Source of the DNA: Egicoccus sp. AB-alg2
GTDB taxonomy: Bacteria; Actinomycetota; Nitriliruptoria; Nitriliruptorales; Nitriliruptoraceae
DNA length: 64,000 nucleotides
Direction of reading: 5' to 3'
NCBI RefSeq assembly: GCF_041821065.1
Contig: NZ_JBGUAX010000004.1
Location: 62,001 to 126,000, forward strand
Shown here piece by piece: positions 53,699 to 64,000 of this stretch. The notes beneath the pieces were generated by a model. The model had not been told where the DNA came from. It worked only from the letters and a program-made list of their open reading frames with translations, and did not search any database. Position 1 is the stretch's first letter. Each line of letters begins with the position of its first letter. The position numbers and the translations under genes are program-made.

Positions 53699-54850
53699 GT
53701 GCCCGACGGCCTGCTCCAGCACGCGCTGATCGCCGTGACTGCCGCGACCGTCACGGCGGGGGTGACCCCACTGGTCGCGCGGCTGGCACGGCGGCTGGGC
53801 GCGCTGGACACGCCCAGCGACGGCCGGCGCGTGCACCGCGACGCCGTGCCCACCCTCGGCGGGCTGGCCATGCTCGCCGGGCTGCTGGTCGCCCTGGTCG
53901 TCGCGGCCCTGCTCGGCGGGCCGTTCGAGGCGCTGTTCACCTCCACCTCCGAGCCGCTGGCCCTGCTGGTCGGCGGGCTCGTGATCGTGCTGGTCGGTGT
54001 CGCCGACGACCTCGTCGGGCTGCCGCCGACCGTGAAGCTGGCCGGACAGATCGTGGCAGCGCTGGGCGTGGTCCTGTTCGGCATGCAGCTGGTCTACGTG
54101 TGGGTGCCCGGTGTCGACGTCGTGGCGCTGTCCCCGGACCTGGGGCTGCCGCTGACGATCATCGCCCTGGTGGCCATGATCAACGCGGTCAACCTGATAG
54201 ACGGCCTGGACGGGCTCGCCGCCGGGGTCTCGGTCATCGCAGCCGTGGCCTTCTTCCTGTTCGCGTCCGCGACCGAGGGCTCCGGCCTGGTCGAGGGCAT
54301 CCCCACGTCCGCGACGCTGGTGGCGGCGATCGTGGCCGGCGTGGGCGTCGGCTTCCTCGTCCACAACTGGCACCCCGCCCGCATCTTCATGGGGGACACG
54401 GGCGCGATGCTGCTCGGGTTGCTACTGGGCACGGCCGGGGTGTCCTACATCGGGCGGACCACGGCGCCGTCCAACACCGACTTCTACGGCTCGATCCCGC
54501 TGCTGGTGCCGGTGCTGGTCCTGGCCATCCCGTTCCTGGACTCCGCGTTCGCGATCGTCCGGCGGGCCCTGCAGCGCAAGCCGCTGGCCACCGGCGACCT
54601 CGGCCACCTCCATCACCTGTTGCTCGCCTTCGGCCACTCGCACCGGCGGGCCGTGCTGGTCCTGTACTACTGGTCCGCGCTCCTGGCGTTCGGGTCGGTG
54701 GGGCCGGTGTTCGTGCCGCTGGTGCGGCTGCTGCCCTGGCTGTTGGTCGCCGCCGGCATCGGGCTGGCGTTGACCGCGCTGGGCGCGCGGGTCGGCCTGG
54801 CCGAGGATGGCGACCAGACCGTCCCGGCCCGCGACCGCACGACCGCCTGA
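53699..54850 (+). CDS. wecA: WecA/TagO-like undecaprenyl-phosphate sugar-1-phosphate transferase
   Basis: A 383-residue polytopic membrane protein of the MraY/WecA family with about eleven helices. It has DTPSDGRRVHRDAVPTLGG, GVADDLVGLPP, the catalytic NLIDGLDGLAAG, FMGDTGAMLLG and the HLHHLLL loop. It transfers GlcNAc-1-phosphate, or a related sugar, to the lipid carrier. The position before the atp genes matches rfe (Rv1302), where it starts arabinogalactan linker synthesis. Here it offers a second initiation enzyme beside the WcaJ-type protein. Confidence 0.93.
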   Translation: MPDGLLQHALIAVTAATVTAGVTPLVARLARRLGALDTPSDGRRVHRDAVPTLGGLAMLAGLLVALVVAALLGGPFEALFTSTSEPLALLVGGLVIVLVGVADDLVGLPPTVKLAGQIVAALGVVLFGMQLVYVWVPGVDVVALSPDLGLPLTIIALVAMINAVNLIDGLDGLAAGVSVIAAVAFFLFASATEGSGLVEGIPTSATLVAAIVAGVGVGFLVHNWHPARIFMGDTGAMLLGLLLGTAGVSYIGRTTAPSNTDFYGSIPLLVPVLVLAIPFLDSAFAIVRRALQRKPLATGDLGHLHHLLLAFGHSHRRAVLVLYYWSALLAFGSVGPVFVPLVRLLPWLLVAAGIGLALTALGARVGLAEDGDQTVPARDRTTA

Positions 54851-54891
54851 ACGCGGCCGCTGGCGCGCACCGCGCCACGGCCGGGGTGCCT

Positions 54892-54921
54892 TTGGCAGTC
54901 ATCCTGGCGGATTGCTAGCGT
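54892..54921 (+). promoter_or_regulatory. promoter of the ATP synthase operon
   Basis: TTGGCA (54892-54897) and TAGCGT (54916-54921), spaced by 18 bases, in the gap between wecA and the first atp gene. This is the best two-box promoter seen in the window. Confidence 0.65.
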
Positions 54922-55002
54922 TCGAGCCGCTACGCGAGGCGCGGCACGTTCGTGCTGCCGCCGTCACGCGGCCGTCGCTCGTCGACCCCACGGACTGGCA
55001 TC

Positions 55003-55383
55003 TTGGCCCGCCCCGATCCCGCCGCCCCACGCGCGCGTCCCCACGTGCGCGTGGACTGGTATGGCAACCCCGTCTCGGGGGCGAACGCCGCCGGCGGGTT
55101 CGGTCGCGAGTTCCGCCGCGGTTCGTGGAAGGGCGTCGACGAGGCCAACGTCATGAGCGTCGAGCTCATCTCGGCGATCCTGGTCTGGGCCGGCATCGGC
55201 TGGCTCCTGGACCGTTGGCTCGGCACGCCGCCGTGGTTCCTCGTCATCGGCGCGCTCGTCGGCAACTTCGCCGGCCTGTACCTGGTCTGGCTCCGCGGCA
55301 CACGCATGAACGAGCGTGAGCAGCGGTTGCGCGACGAGGCCGCCGGCCGCCGGACGAAGCAGCCGGACGGGGACGCCTCGTGA
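55003..55383 (+). CDS. AtpZ/AtpI-family ATP synthase accessory protein
   Basis: A protein of about 126 residues with two membrane helices: LISAILVWAGIGWLLDRWLG and FLVIGALVGNFAGLYLVWL. This is the ATPase gene1 (AtpZ) layout, known to assist c-ring or Mg/Ca handling. The start is uncertain: TTG 55003 is proposed, GTG 54952 would add a Pro/Ser/Arg-rich tail, and none of the candidates has a good ribosome site. It overlaps atpI (GTGA). Confidence 0.75.
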   Translation: MARPDPAAPRARPHVRVDWYGNPVSGANAAGGFGREFRRGSWKGVDEANVMSVELISAILVWAGIGWLLDRWLGTPPWFLVIGALVGNFAGLYLVWLRGTRMNEREQRLRDEAAGRRTKQPDGDAS

Positions 55384-55835
55384 CCACCGACCCCATCGCG
55401 GCCGCCGCCCGTGACCTGGCGCGCGGAACCCTTCGTGCACTGGCGATCGTGACCGCCGGCATCGTCGCGGTCGCGGCCGTCGTGGCCGGCACCGCCGCGG
55501 CGGTCAGCGCCCTGATCGGGGTGACGTTCGTCGCCCTGCTCTTCGGCCTGTCCACCGTGCTGCTGGCCTGGTCGACCCGGCGCGGCGCGGGCAGCGCGCT
55601 CGGCGTGCTGCTCGGTGCCATGGTCGGCCGGCTCATCCTCTACGCTGCCGCGCTGAGCGCGCTCGCGCAGGTGGACTGGGTGCACCGGACCAGCCTCGCG
55701 CTGGCCACCGCGGTGGCAGTCGCGCTGACCCTCGCGTACGAGCTGCGGGCCCTGTCGCGCATGCCGCGCTTGTTCTGGATCGACGTACACGCCAGCCGCA
55801 CGGCGGCGTTGGACACACACGGAGTCGAGAAGTGA
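55380..55835 (+). CDS. atpI: ATP synthase protein I
   Basis: A 151-residue protein with four hydrophobic segments (about residues 22-45, 47-68, 78-95 and 105-125), matching the AtpI family that helps assemble the c-ring. RGAGSALGVLLGAMVGRLILY is the conserved third helix region with Arg. GTG 55380 and the atpB start (GTGA) both overlap neighbouring stops, so the first three genes are translationally coupled. Confidence 0.82.
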   Translation: MTTDPIAAAARDLARGTLRALAIVTAGIVAVAAVVAGTAAAVSALIGVTFVALLFGLSTVLLAWSTRRGAGSALGVLLGAMVGRLILYAAALSALAQVDWVHRTSLALATAVAVALTLAYELRALSRMPRLFWIDVHASRTAALDTHGVEK

Positions 55836-56638
55836 CACCGATCCTTGCCGCCGCCGAATACGGCGGGGAGTTCAGCGGCGCGTTCGACAACATCAACGCG
55901 CTGTTCGACATGCCCACGCTGATCGAGTTCAGCATCGGCGGGCTCGACCTGTCGCTCAACCGCACGGTGTTCATCGCCTGGATCATGACGGCGGTGGCCG
56001 GCCTGATCATGTGGGCGGCGTTCAAGGACCCGAAGATCGTCCCCGGCAAGATGCAGTCCGTGGGCGAGGGCATCATCGAGTTCGTGCGCAACATCGCGCT
56101 GGAGATCATCGGCCCCAAGGGCCTGAAGTTCGTCCCGCTGCTGACCACGTTCTTCCTCGCGATCCTGTTCCTGAACCTGGCGAAGATCACGCCGATCTTC
56201 ATGCTCCCGCCGACCTCGCGGATGGCGTGGCCGGCGTTCTTCGCCTTCGTCGCCTGGCTGGTCTACGTCGGCGTGGGGGTCAAGGAGCAGGGAGCCGGCC
56301 ATTACTTCAAGGAGATGGCGTTCCCGCCGGGCGTGCCGAAGGCGCTCTACATCATCCTCACCCCGCTGGAACTGCTCTCCAACCTGGTGCTGCGCCCCTT
56401 CACGCTGGCAGTCCGGCTCTTCGCCAACATGGTCGCCGGGCACATCCTCGTGGTCATCACCCTGGTGACGGTCCACGTCTTCCTCTACCCGCGGCCAGGG
56501 CTCCCGATCGGCGTCTTCGGGCTGATCGCCTCGCCGTTGGTGTTCGGCTTCGAGCTCGTGATCATCGTGCTCCAGGCCTACATCTTCACCATGCTCACCG
56601 CCGTCTACATCAGCTCGTCCGTGGAGCCGGCGCACTGA
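55832..56638 (+). CDS. atpB: ATP synthase F0 subunit a
   Basis: A 268-residue membrane subunit that forms the two proton half-channels. The essential Arg lies in RPFTLAVRLFANMVAGH near residue 195; ELLSNLVL precedes it and LQAYIFTMLTAVYISSS follows in the last helix. GTG 55832 overlaps the atpI stop. It is followed by a 71-base gap with the strong atpE ribosome site. Confidence 0.96.
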   Translation: MTPILAAAEYGGEFSGAFDNINALFDMPTLIEFSIGGLDLSLNRTVFIAWIMTAVAGLIMWAAFKDPKIVPGKMQSVGEGIIEFVRNIALEIIGPKGLKFVPLLTTFFLAILFLNLAKITPIFMLPPTSRMAWPAFFAFVAWLVYVGVGVKEQGAGHYFKEMAFPPGVPKALYIILTPLELLSNLVLRPFTLAVRLFANMVAGHILVVITLVTVHVFLYPRPGLPIGVFGLIASPLVFGFELVIIVLQAYIFTMLTAVYISSSVEPAH

Positions 56639-56661
56639 CCACCGACACGTCGCAGACGTGA

Positions 56662-56913
<252 letters not shown>

Positions 56914-56923
56914 GAGCTGATCC

Positions 56924-57460
56924 ATGCTGACCACGATCCTGGCGGTCGCCGCCGAGGGCGACGGGAGCTTCCAGCTCCTGCCCGACTGGGCGGAGTTGAT
57001 CTGGGGTTCGGTCGCGTTCCTGCTGCTGCTGGCCTTCATGTACAAGTTCGTCTTCCCCCGCGCGAACCAGGTCCTCGACGACCGGTCCGCCGCGATCCAG
57101 GGGAAGATGGAGGAGGCCGAGGCGAAGCTGGTCGAGGCCGAGGAGGCCCGGCGCAACTTCGACGCGCAGATCGCCGACGCCCGCGGTGAGGCCAACGCCA
57201 TCATCGAAGAGGCCAAGGCCACGGCCGAGTCCCTGCGTCGCGACATCGTCGCGAAGGCCGAAGCCGAGGCGGCGGCCATCGTCGAGCGCGCCCAGGCCGA
57301 CATCAACGCCGAGCGCGACCGCGCCCTGCAGGACCTGCGTACGCAGGTCGGTGCCATCTCCGTCGAGCTCGCCTCGCGCATCGTCGAGCGCGAACTCGAC
57401 ACCACGACCCACCAGTCGCTGGTCGACGAGTACATCCAGCGACTGTCCAGCCAGAACTGA
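56924..57460 (+). CDS. atpF: ATP synthase F0 subunit b
   Basis: A 178-residue peripheral-stalk subunit. One membrane helix (about residues 25-45) precedes FPRANQVLDDRSAAIQGKME and a long Ala/Glu-rich coiled coil. It ends VDEYIQRL. ATG 56924 has AGGAG. A 133-base gap with hairpins separates it from atpH. Confidence 0.95.
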   Translation: MLTTILAVAAEGDGSFQLLPDWAELIWGSVAFLLLLAFMYKFVFPRANQVLDDRSAAIQGKMEEAEAKLVEAEEARRNFDAQIADARGEANAIIEEAKATAESLRRDIVAKAEAEAAAIVERAQADINAERDRALQDLRTQVGAISVELASRIVERELDTTTHQSLVDEYIQRLSSQN

Positions 57461-57482
57461 AGACGTCGTCGCCCGTGCCCGC

Positions 57483-57545
57483 GCCGGAGCCCGTCTCCGG
57501 CCGGGCGACGCGGGTGCCACGCGCATCCGGCCACCCGGTCGGGTG
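57483..57545 (+). other. hairpins between atpF and atpH
   Basis: GCCGGAG (57483-57489) pairs with CTCCGGC (57495-57501), and CACCC (57532-57536) with GGGTG (57541-57545). This is the longest gap inside the operon. It could tune the ratio of upstream to downstream subunits. Confidence 0.4.
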
Positions 57546-57593
57546 CGACACACCGCCGGGTGACGCCGACGCCGACCTGATGAGGACCGGCCA

Positions 57594-58127
57594 ATGACGA
57601 CCGAACGGACGAGCGCCTACGCGCAGGCCGTCGTCGCCCTCGCCGAGGGCGAGGACGCGCTCGAGGCCGTCGGCACCGAGCTGCGCACCATCGCCCACGC
57701 GGTGGAGAGCAGTGACGAGCTGCGCCAGCGTCTCACCGACATCCACCTGCCCGTCGGGCAACGGCTGAAGTTCGTCGAGTCCGACGTGCTGCGTGCGGCG
57801 CACCCCGCCACCCGCAGCGCGCTGGCGATGATCATCGCCGCCGAGCGCGCGGGCGAGCTCGGCGCGATCGCCGACGCCGTGGCCACACAGGCCGCCGAGC
57901 GTCGCGAGCGCGAACTCGCCGAGGTGTACGTCGCCGCCCCGATCGACGCGGCCCGCCAGCGCACGCTGGTCCAGGCGCTCGAGCGGGCGACCGGCAAGCG
58001 CCTCGACGTCCAGGTCTACGTCGACCCCACGGTCGTCGGCGGCGTGCGCGCCAAGATCGGCGACACCGTCATCGACGGCTCGGTGGCCCGCCGGCTGCAG
58101 GACCTGCGCACCCGCGTCGGCGGCTGA
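57594..58127 (+). CDS. atpH: ATP synthase F1 subunit delta
   Basis: A 177-residue subunit linking F1 to the peripheral stalk. It starts TSAYAQAVVALAEG, and the C-terminal motif is VDPTVVGGVRAKIGDTVIDGSVARRL. In mycobacteria atpH is fused to a b-type domain and is about 446 residues long; here it is the normal short form, a point against a mycobacterial origin. ATG 57594 follows GAGGA. Confidence 0.95.
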   Translation: MTTERTSAYAQAVVALAEGEDALEAVGTELRTIAHAVESSDELRQRLTDIHLPVGQRLKFVESDVLRAAHPATRSALAMIIAAERAGELGAIADAVATQAAERRERELAEVYVAAPIDAARQRTLVQALERATGKRLDVQVYVDPTVVGGVRAKIGDTVIDGSVARRLQDLRTRVGG

Positions 58128-58178
58128 CCGACGACCCCTGGCTTCGCGCGACGCGAGGCCGACCACGAGGATTCCAAG

Positions 58179-59792
<1,614 letters not shown>

Positions 59793-59861
59793 CCGCTCCC
59801 GGGCCGGCCGCGTGACGCCGCGCGGCCGGCACCCGGACCCGCATCCCCCGAGGAGACTCCA

Positions 59862-60752
59862 GTGGCAGGTAGCGGCCAGATCCGCCAGCTGCGACGGCGC
59901 ATCCGCTCCGTCAAGAGCACGCAGAAGATCACGCGTGCCATGGAGATGATCGCCGCGTCGCGGATCCTCAAGGCGCAGCGTCGTGTCCAGGAGGCTCGTC
60001 CCTACGCCGAGCAGATCACCGAGGTGATCAAGGGGCTCGCGCTCGCCAACGAGGTGAAGTTCCACCCGTTGCTGCGCGCCCCCGACGAGCGCGTCGGCCG
60101 TGTCGCCGTCCTGGTCAACACCTCCGACCGTGGTCTGGCCGGCGCCTACAACGCCAACGTGATCAAGGCCGCCGAGCGCACCATCCGCCAGGAAGAGGGC
60201 GACGGCAACCAGGTCGACCTCTACGTCGTCGGCAAGAAGGGCGCCGGCTATTTCTCCTACCGCGGCCGGCGCGCGGCCGGGTCATGGGAGGGCGTCTCCG
60301 ACGAGCCGCGCCTGGACGCGGCCGCCGGCATCGCCGAGGAGTTGATGCGCCGCTACGCCGAGGGCGACGTCGACCGGGTCTGGGTCGTCTACACGGACTT
60401 CAAGTCCTCGCTGACCCAGCAGCCCGTGCGCATGGAGCTGCTGCCGGTCAAGACCGAAGAGTTCGAGGGCGGTGACGAGATCGCTCCGGAGATCCTCTTC
60501 GAGCCCAGCCCCGCCGAACTGCTCGACGCGCTCATCCCGCGCTACGTCGAGGCCAAGGTCTTCCACAGCCTCCTGGAGTCGTCGGCCTCCGAGCACGCCT
60601 CGCGCCAGCGGGCGATGAAGTCGGCCACCGACAACGCCGAAGAGGTTGCCGGCAAGCTGTCGCGCGTCATGAACCAGGCCCGTCAGGACCAGATCACCAC
60701 CGAGATCTCCGAGATCGTCGGTGGCGCCGAGGCACTGTCGCAGGCCAGCTAG
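59862..60752 (+). CDS. atpG: ATP synthase F1 subunit gamma
   Basis: A 296-residue central-stalk subunit. N-terminal IRQLRRRIRSVKSTQKITRAMEMIAA and C-terminal ASRQRAMKSATDNAEE are the two coiled-coil helices, and LVNTSDRGLAGAYNANV lies in between. GTG 59862 has GAGGAG. The length is normal. Confidence 0.96.
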   Translation: MAGSGQIRQLRRRIRSVKSTQKITRAMEMIAASRILKAQRRVQEARPYAEQITEVIKGLALANEVKFHPLLRAPDERVGRVAVLVNTSDRGLAGAYNANVIKAAERTIRQEEGDGNQVDLYVVGKKGAGYFSYRGRRAAGSWEGVSDEPRLDAAAGIAEELMRRYAEGDVDRVWVVYTDFKSSLTQQPVRMELLPVKTEEFEGGDEIAPEILFEPSPAELLDALIPRYVEAKVFHSLLESSASEHASRQRAMKSATDNAEEVAGKLSRVMNQARQDQITTEISEIVGGAEALSQAS

Positions 60753-60784
60753 CGCCAGCCCGAACGCTTTTCCGTAGTACGTGA

Positions 60785-62244
<1,460 letters not shown>

Positions 62245-62245
<1 letters not shown>

Positions 62246-62637
62246 TGGCCGCCACCATGCACGTCGAGGTCGTGTCGGCGGAGCGCCACGTGCTCTCCGC
62301 CGACGTGGTCGAGCTCTACGCCCGCTCCGTCGAGGGCGAGATCGGCATCCTGCCCGGTCACCAGCCGGCGCTGATCGAGCTGGACATCGCTCCAGTGCGC
62401 GTCAAGCTCGACGACGGCACCGAGGAGACGATCGCGGTCCACCACGGCCTGCTCTACGTCGGCCGGGACAAGATCATCGTGCTGGCGGACGTCGCCGAAC
62501 CGGCCAGCCAGATCGACGCGGACCGTGCGGAGGCCAAGCTGCGCGAGCTCGAGGCCAAGCTCGCCGAGGGCGAGGACGCCGTCGTGCGCGCGTCGGTGCA
62601 ACGCGCCCGGACCCGGCTGGCGGTCGTCAACCGCTGA
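62245..62637 (+). CDS. atpC: ATP synthase F1 subunit epsilon
   Basis: A 130-residue subunit. The beta-sandwich domain has VEVVSAERHVLSADV and GEIGILPGHQPALIELD, and a C-terminal helical pair (about residues 92-128) can inhibit ATP hydrolysis. ATG 62245 shares a base with the atpD stop. It is the last gene of the operon. Confidence 0.95.
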
Positions 62638-62679
62638 CGCGGGGGACCTCGGCCGCGACACCATCGCGCGACGAAACGC

Positions 62680-62707
62680 AAGGGCGGTCCCTTCCGGGAC
62701 CGCCCTT
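62680..62707 (+). terminator. terminator of the ATP synthase operon
   Basis: A perfect 12-base-pair stem (AAGGGCGGTCCC with GGGACCGCCCTT) and a TTCC tetraloop, 43 bases after atpC. Confidence 0.85.
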
Positions 62708-62750
62708 CGCGCGTCCGGACCCGTGACGGCCCGCTGCGGCGCGGCGCCGG

Positions 62751-62756
62751 TAGTCT
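62751..62756 (+). promoter_or_regulatory. -10 element of murA, possibly leaderless
   Basis: TAGTCT ends 9 bases before ATG 62765. With normal -10 spacing the transcript would start one or two bases before, or at, the ATG. No Shine-Dalgarno sequence is present. Confidence 0.5.
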
Positions 62757-62764
62757 CGGGGCCC

Positions 62765-64000
62765 ATGTTGGACCCCACCTCCTCCTCCGACGTCTTCGTC
62801 GTCCGTGGCGGTGCCCCTCTGCGGGGCACCGTCCGGCTGTCGGGCGCCAAGAACTCGGCGCTCAAGCTGATGGCGGCCGGCATCCTCTGCGATGGCCCGC
62901 TGGACCTGCGGGCGATCCCGCGGATCGCGGACGTGCCCGTCATGGCCGACGTGCTGCGCGGCATCGGGCTGGACGTCGACCTCGACCTCGCGGCCGAGCG
63001 CTGCACCATCGACGCATCGAAGGAGCCGGACTGGCGCCCGCCGCGCGACGCGGTGACCCGCATCCGAGCCTCCATCTCGTGCCTCGGCCCGCTGGTGGGA
63101 CGCGTGCGCCGGGCCCGCATCGCCCTGCCGGGCGGGGACAAGATCGGTGCCCGGCGGATCGAGATGCACGTCCGCGGCCTGATCGCGATGGGCGCCGAGG
63201 TCGAGGAGCGCGCCGACGAGGTCGAGGTGTCCGCCCGCGAACTGCACGGCGCCATCTTCACGCTCGACTTCCCCAGCGTCGGGGCGACGGAGAACCTCGT
63301 CATGGCCGCGGTGCTGGCCGACGGCACGACCGTGCTGGACAACGCCGCGCGCGAGCCGGAGATCCAGGACCTGTGCCGGATGCTGGTCGCCATGGGGGCC
63401 CGCATCGACGGCATCGGCTCGCCGACGCTGGAGATCGAGGGCGTCGACCGGCTGGCACCGGTGACCTGGGAGACCTGCCCGGACCGCATCGAGGCCGGCA
63501 CGTACGCGGTCGCGGCGGCACTCACCGGCGGCGACGTCGTCATCGAACGGGTCCGCCCGGCCGACCTGACCCTGCCGCTGCTGAAGCTGCGGGCGGCGGG
63601 CGTGGCGATCGAGGAGGGCGGCGACTCGCTGCGGGTGAAGGCCGGCGACCTCGATCCCGTCGACTTCGTGACGCTGCCCTATCCCGGCTTCCCGACCGAC
63701 CTGCAGCCGCAGATGATGGTGCTGCTCACCCAGGCCGACGGCACCTCGCGCTGCACGGAGAACGTGTTCGAATCGCGGTTCTCGTTCGTCGAGGAACTGG
63801 GTCGGATGGGGGCGGACATCCGCATCGACGGACACCACGCCCTGATCCGCGGACCGGCACCGCTGGCCGGCGCGACATTCACGGGCCTGGACGTACGTGC
63901 CGGTGCCGCCGGCACGCTGGCCGGCCTGGTGGCACGCGGCACCACCATCGTCCGCGACGTGCATCACGTCGACCGCGGTTACGCCGACTGGATCCCGCGC
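62765..64000 (+). CDS. murA: UDP-N-acetylglucosamine 1-carboxyvinyltransferase, 3'-truncated
   Basis: The first 412 codons of MurA, open to the window end. It starts peptidoglycan precursor synthesis by adding enolpyruvate to UDP-GlcNAc. RLSGAKNSALKLMAA holds the substrate Lys (29). The catalytic loop reads LPGGDKIGARRIEMHV, with Asp125 where the Cys of most bacteria stands. This Cys-to-Asp form, also in mycobacteria, is active but not alkylated by fosfomycin. The Arg of ESRFSFVEELGRMGA is near the end. Only a few residues are missing. Confidence 0.96.
   Translation, partial: MLDPTSSSDVFVVRGGAPLRGTVRLSGAKNSALKLMAAGILCDGPLDLRAIPRIADVPVMADVLRGIGLDVDLDLAAERCTIDASKEPDWRPPRDAVTRIRASISCLGPLVGRVRRARIALPGGDKIGARRIEMHVRGLIAMGAEVEERADEVEVSARELHGAIFTLDFPSVGATENLVMAAVLADGTTVLDNAAREPEIQDLCRMLVAMGARIDGIGSPTLEIEGVDRLAPVTWETCPDRIEAGTYAVAAALTGGDVVIERVRPADLTLPLLKLRAAGVAIEEGGDSLRVKAGDLDPVDFVTLPYPGFPTDLQPQMMVLLTQADGTSRCTENVFESRFSFVEELGRMGADIRIDGHHALIRGPAPLAGATFTGLDVRAGAAGTLAGLVARGTTIVRDVHHVDRGYADWIPR

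Overview
The window is 64 kb of very G+C-rich DNA. Its layout is a known actinobacterial chromosomal backbone: argS-lysA-hom-thrC-thrB-rho | rpmE-prfA-prmC-tsaC | wecA-atpI-atpBEFHAGDC | murA. From memory this is the order of the M. tuberculosis Rv1292-Rv1315 segment. Several -10 elements fit TANNNT, GTG starts are common and MurA carries the Asp variant seen in mycobacteria. I infer a deep-branching actinomycete, with Nitriliruptoria-like taxa (Nitriliruptor/Egicoccus/Egibacter type) the best guess. The sequence alone does not prove this. No transposase, integrase, phage gene or CRISPR array was seen.

Left block (1-17.5 kb): a partial DUF1206 membrane protein, a methyltransferase, an L,D-transpeptidase, tRNA-Arg(CCG) and a receiver-only response regulator. 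These are followed by argS, lysA, a GNAT enzyme, an EF-G paralogue, hom-thrC, a fused 2-oxoacid dehydrogenase E1, thrB, a fructose-6-phosphate aldolase/transaldolase and rho. LysA, Hom, ThrC and ThrB make lysine and threonine from the aspartate pathway.

Central island (17.5-43.3 kb): an exopolysaccharide/cell-surface glycan locus sits between rho and rpmE, which are neighbours in mycobacteria. Ten tightly overlapping minus-strand genes plus a close eleventh (33.4 to 18.65 kb) encode a FlaA1/CapD-type dehydratase, two glycosyltransferases, a Wzx-like flippase, an O-antigen-ligase-like protein, a Wzz-like co-polymerase, two FemAB/CelD-like acyltransferases, a GH43-like propeller protein, a pectate-lyase/ligase fusion and a DegT aminotransferase. 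Next to it lie an SLH-anchored pectate-lyase-like protein, an XRE regulator, an ATP-grasp/phosphoesterase/GT4 unit and an epimerase/sugar-phosphate transferase/formyltransferase unit. An OmpR-type and a NarL-type regulator, both with degenerate receivers, stand at the two ends. Six copies of a palindrome GGGAC-N4-GTCCC (three exact, three with one mismatch) lie before every transcription unit from 33.4 to 42.6 kb. This is the core and spacing of the mycobacterial DosR box, and the NarL-type regulator at 42.6 kb has a DosR-like recognition helix. I propose a DosR-like regulon that controls surface-polysaccharide production; this is the most novel system in the window.

Right block (43.3-64 kb): a BI-1 family membrane protein, a decayed MDMPI-type gene, rpmE with a structured leader and a triplicated 3' end, a HIT protein, a DUF1385 protein and prfA-prmC-tsaC. 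A dTDP-sugar trio (rfbC-like, rfbA, rfbB), glyA, a WecA-like lipid-carrier phosphotransferase, the complete ATP synthase operon and the first 412 codons of murA follow. WecA and the dTDP-sugar genes probably feed the same envelope glycans as the island.
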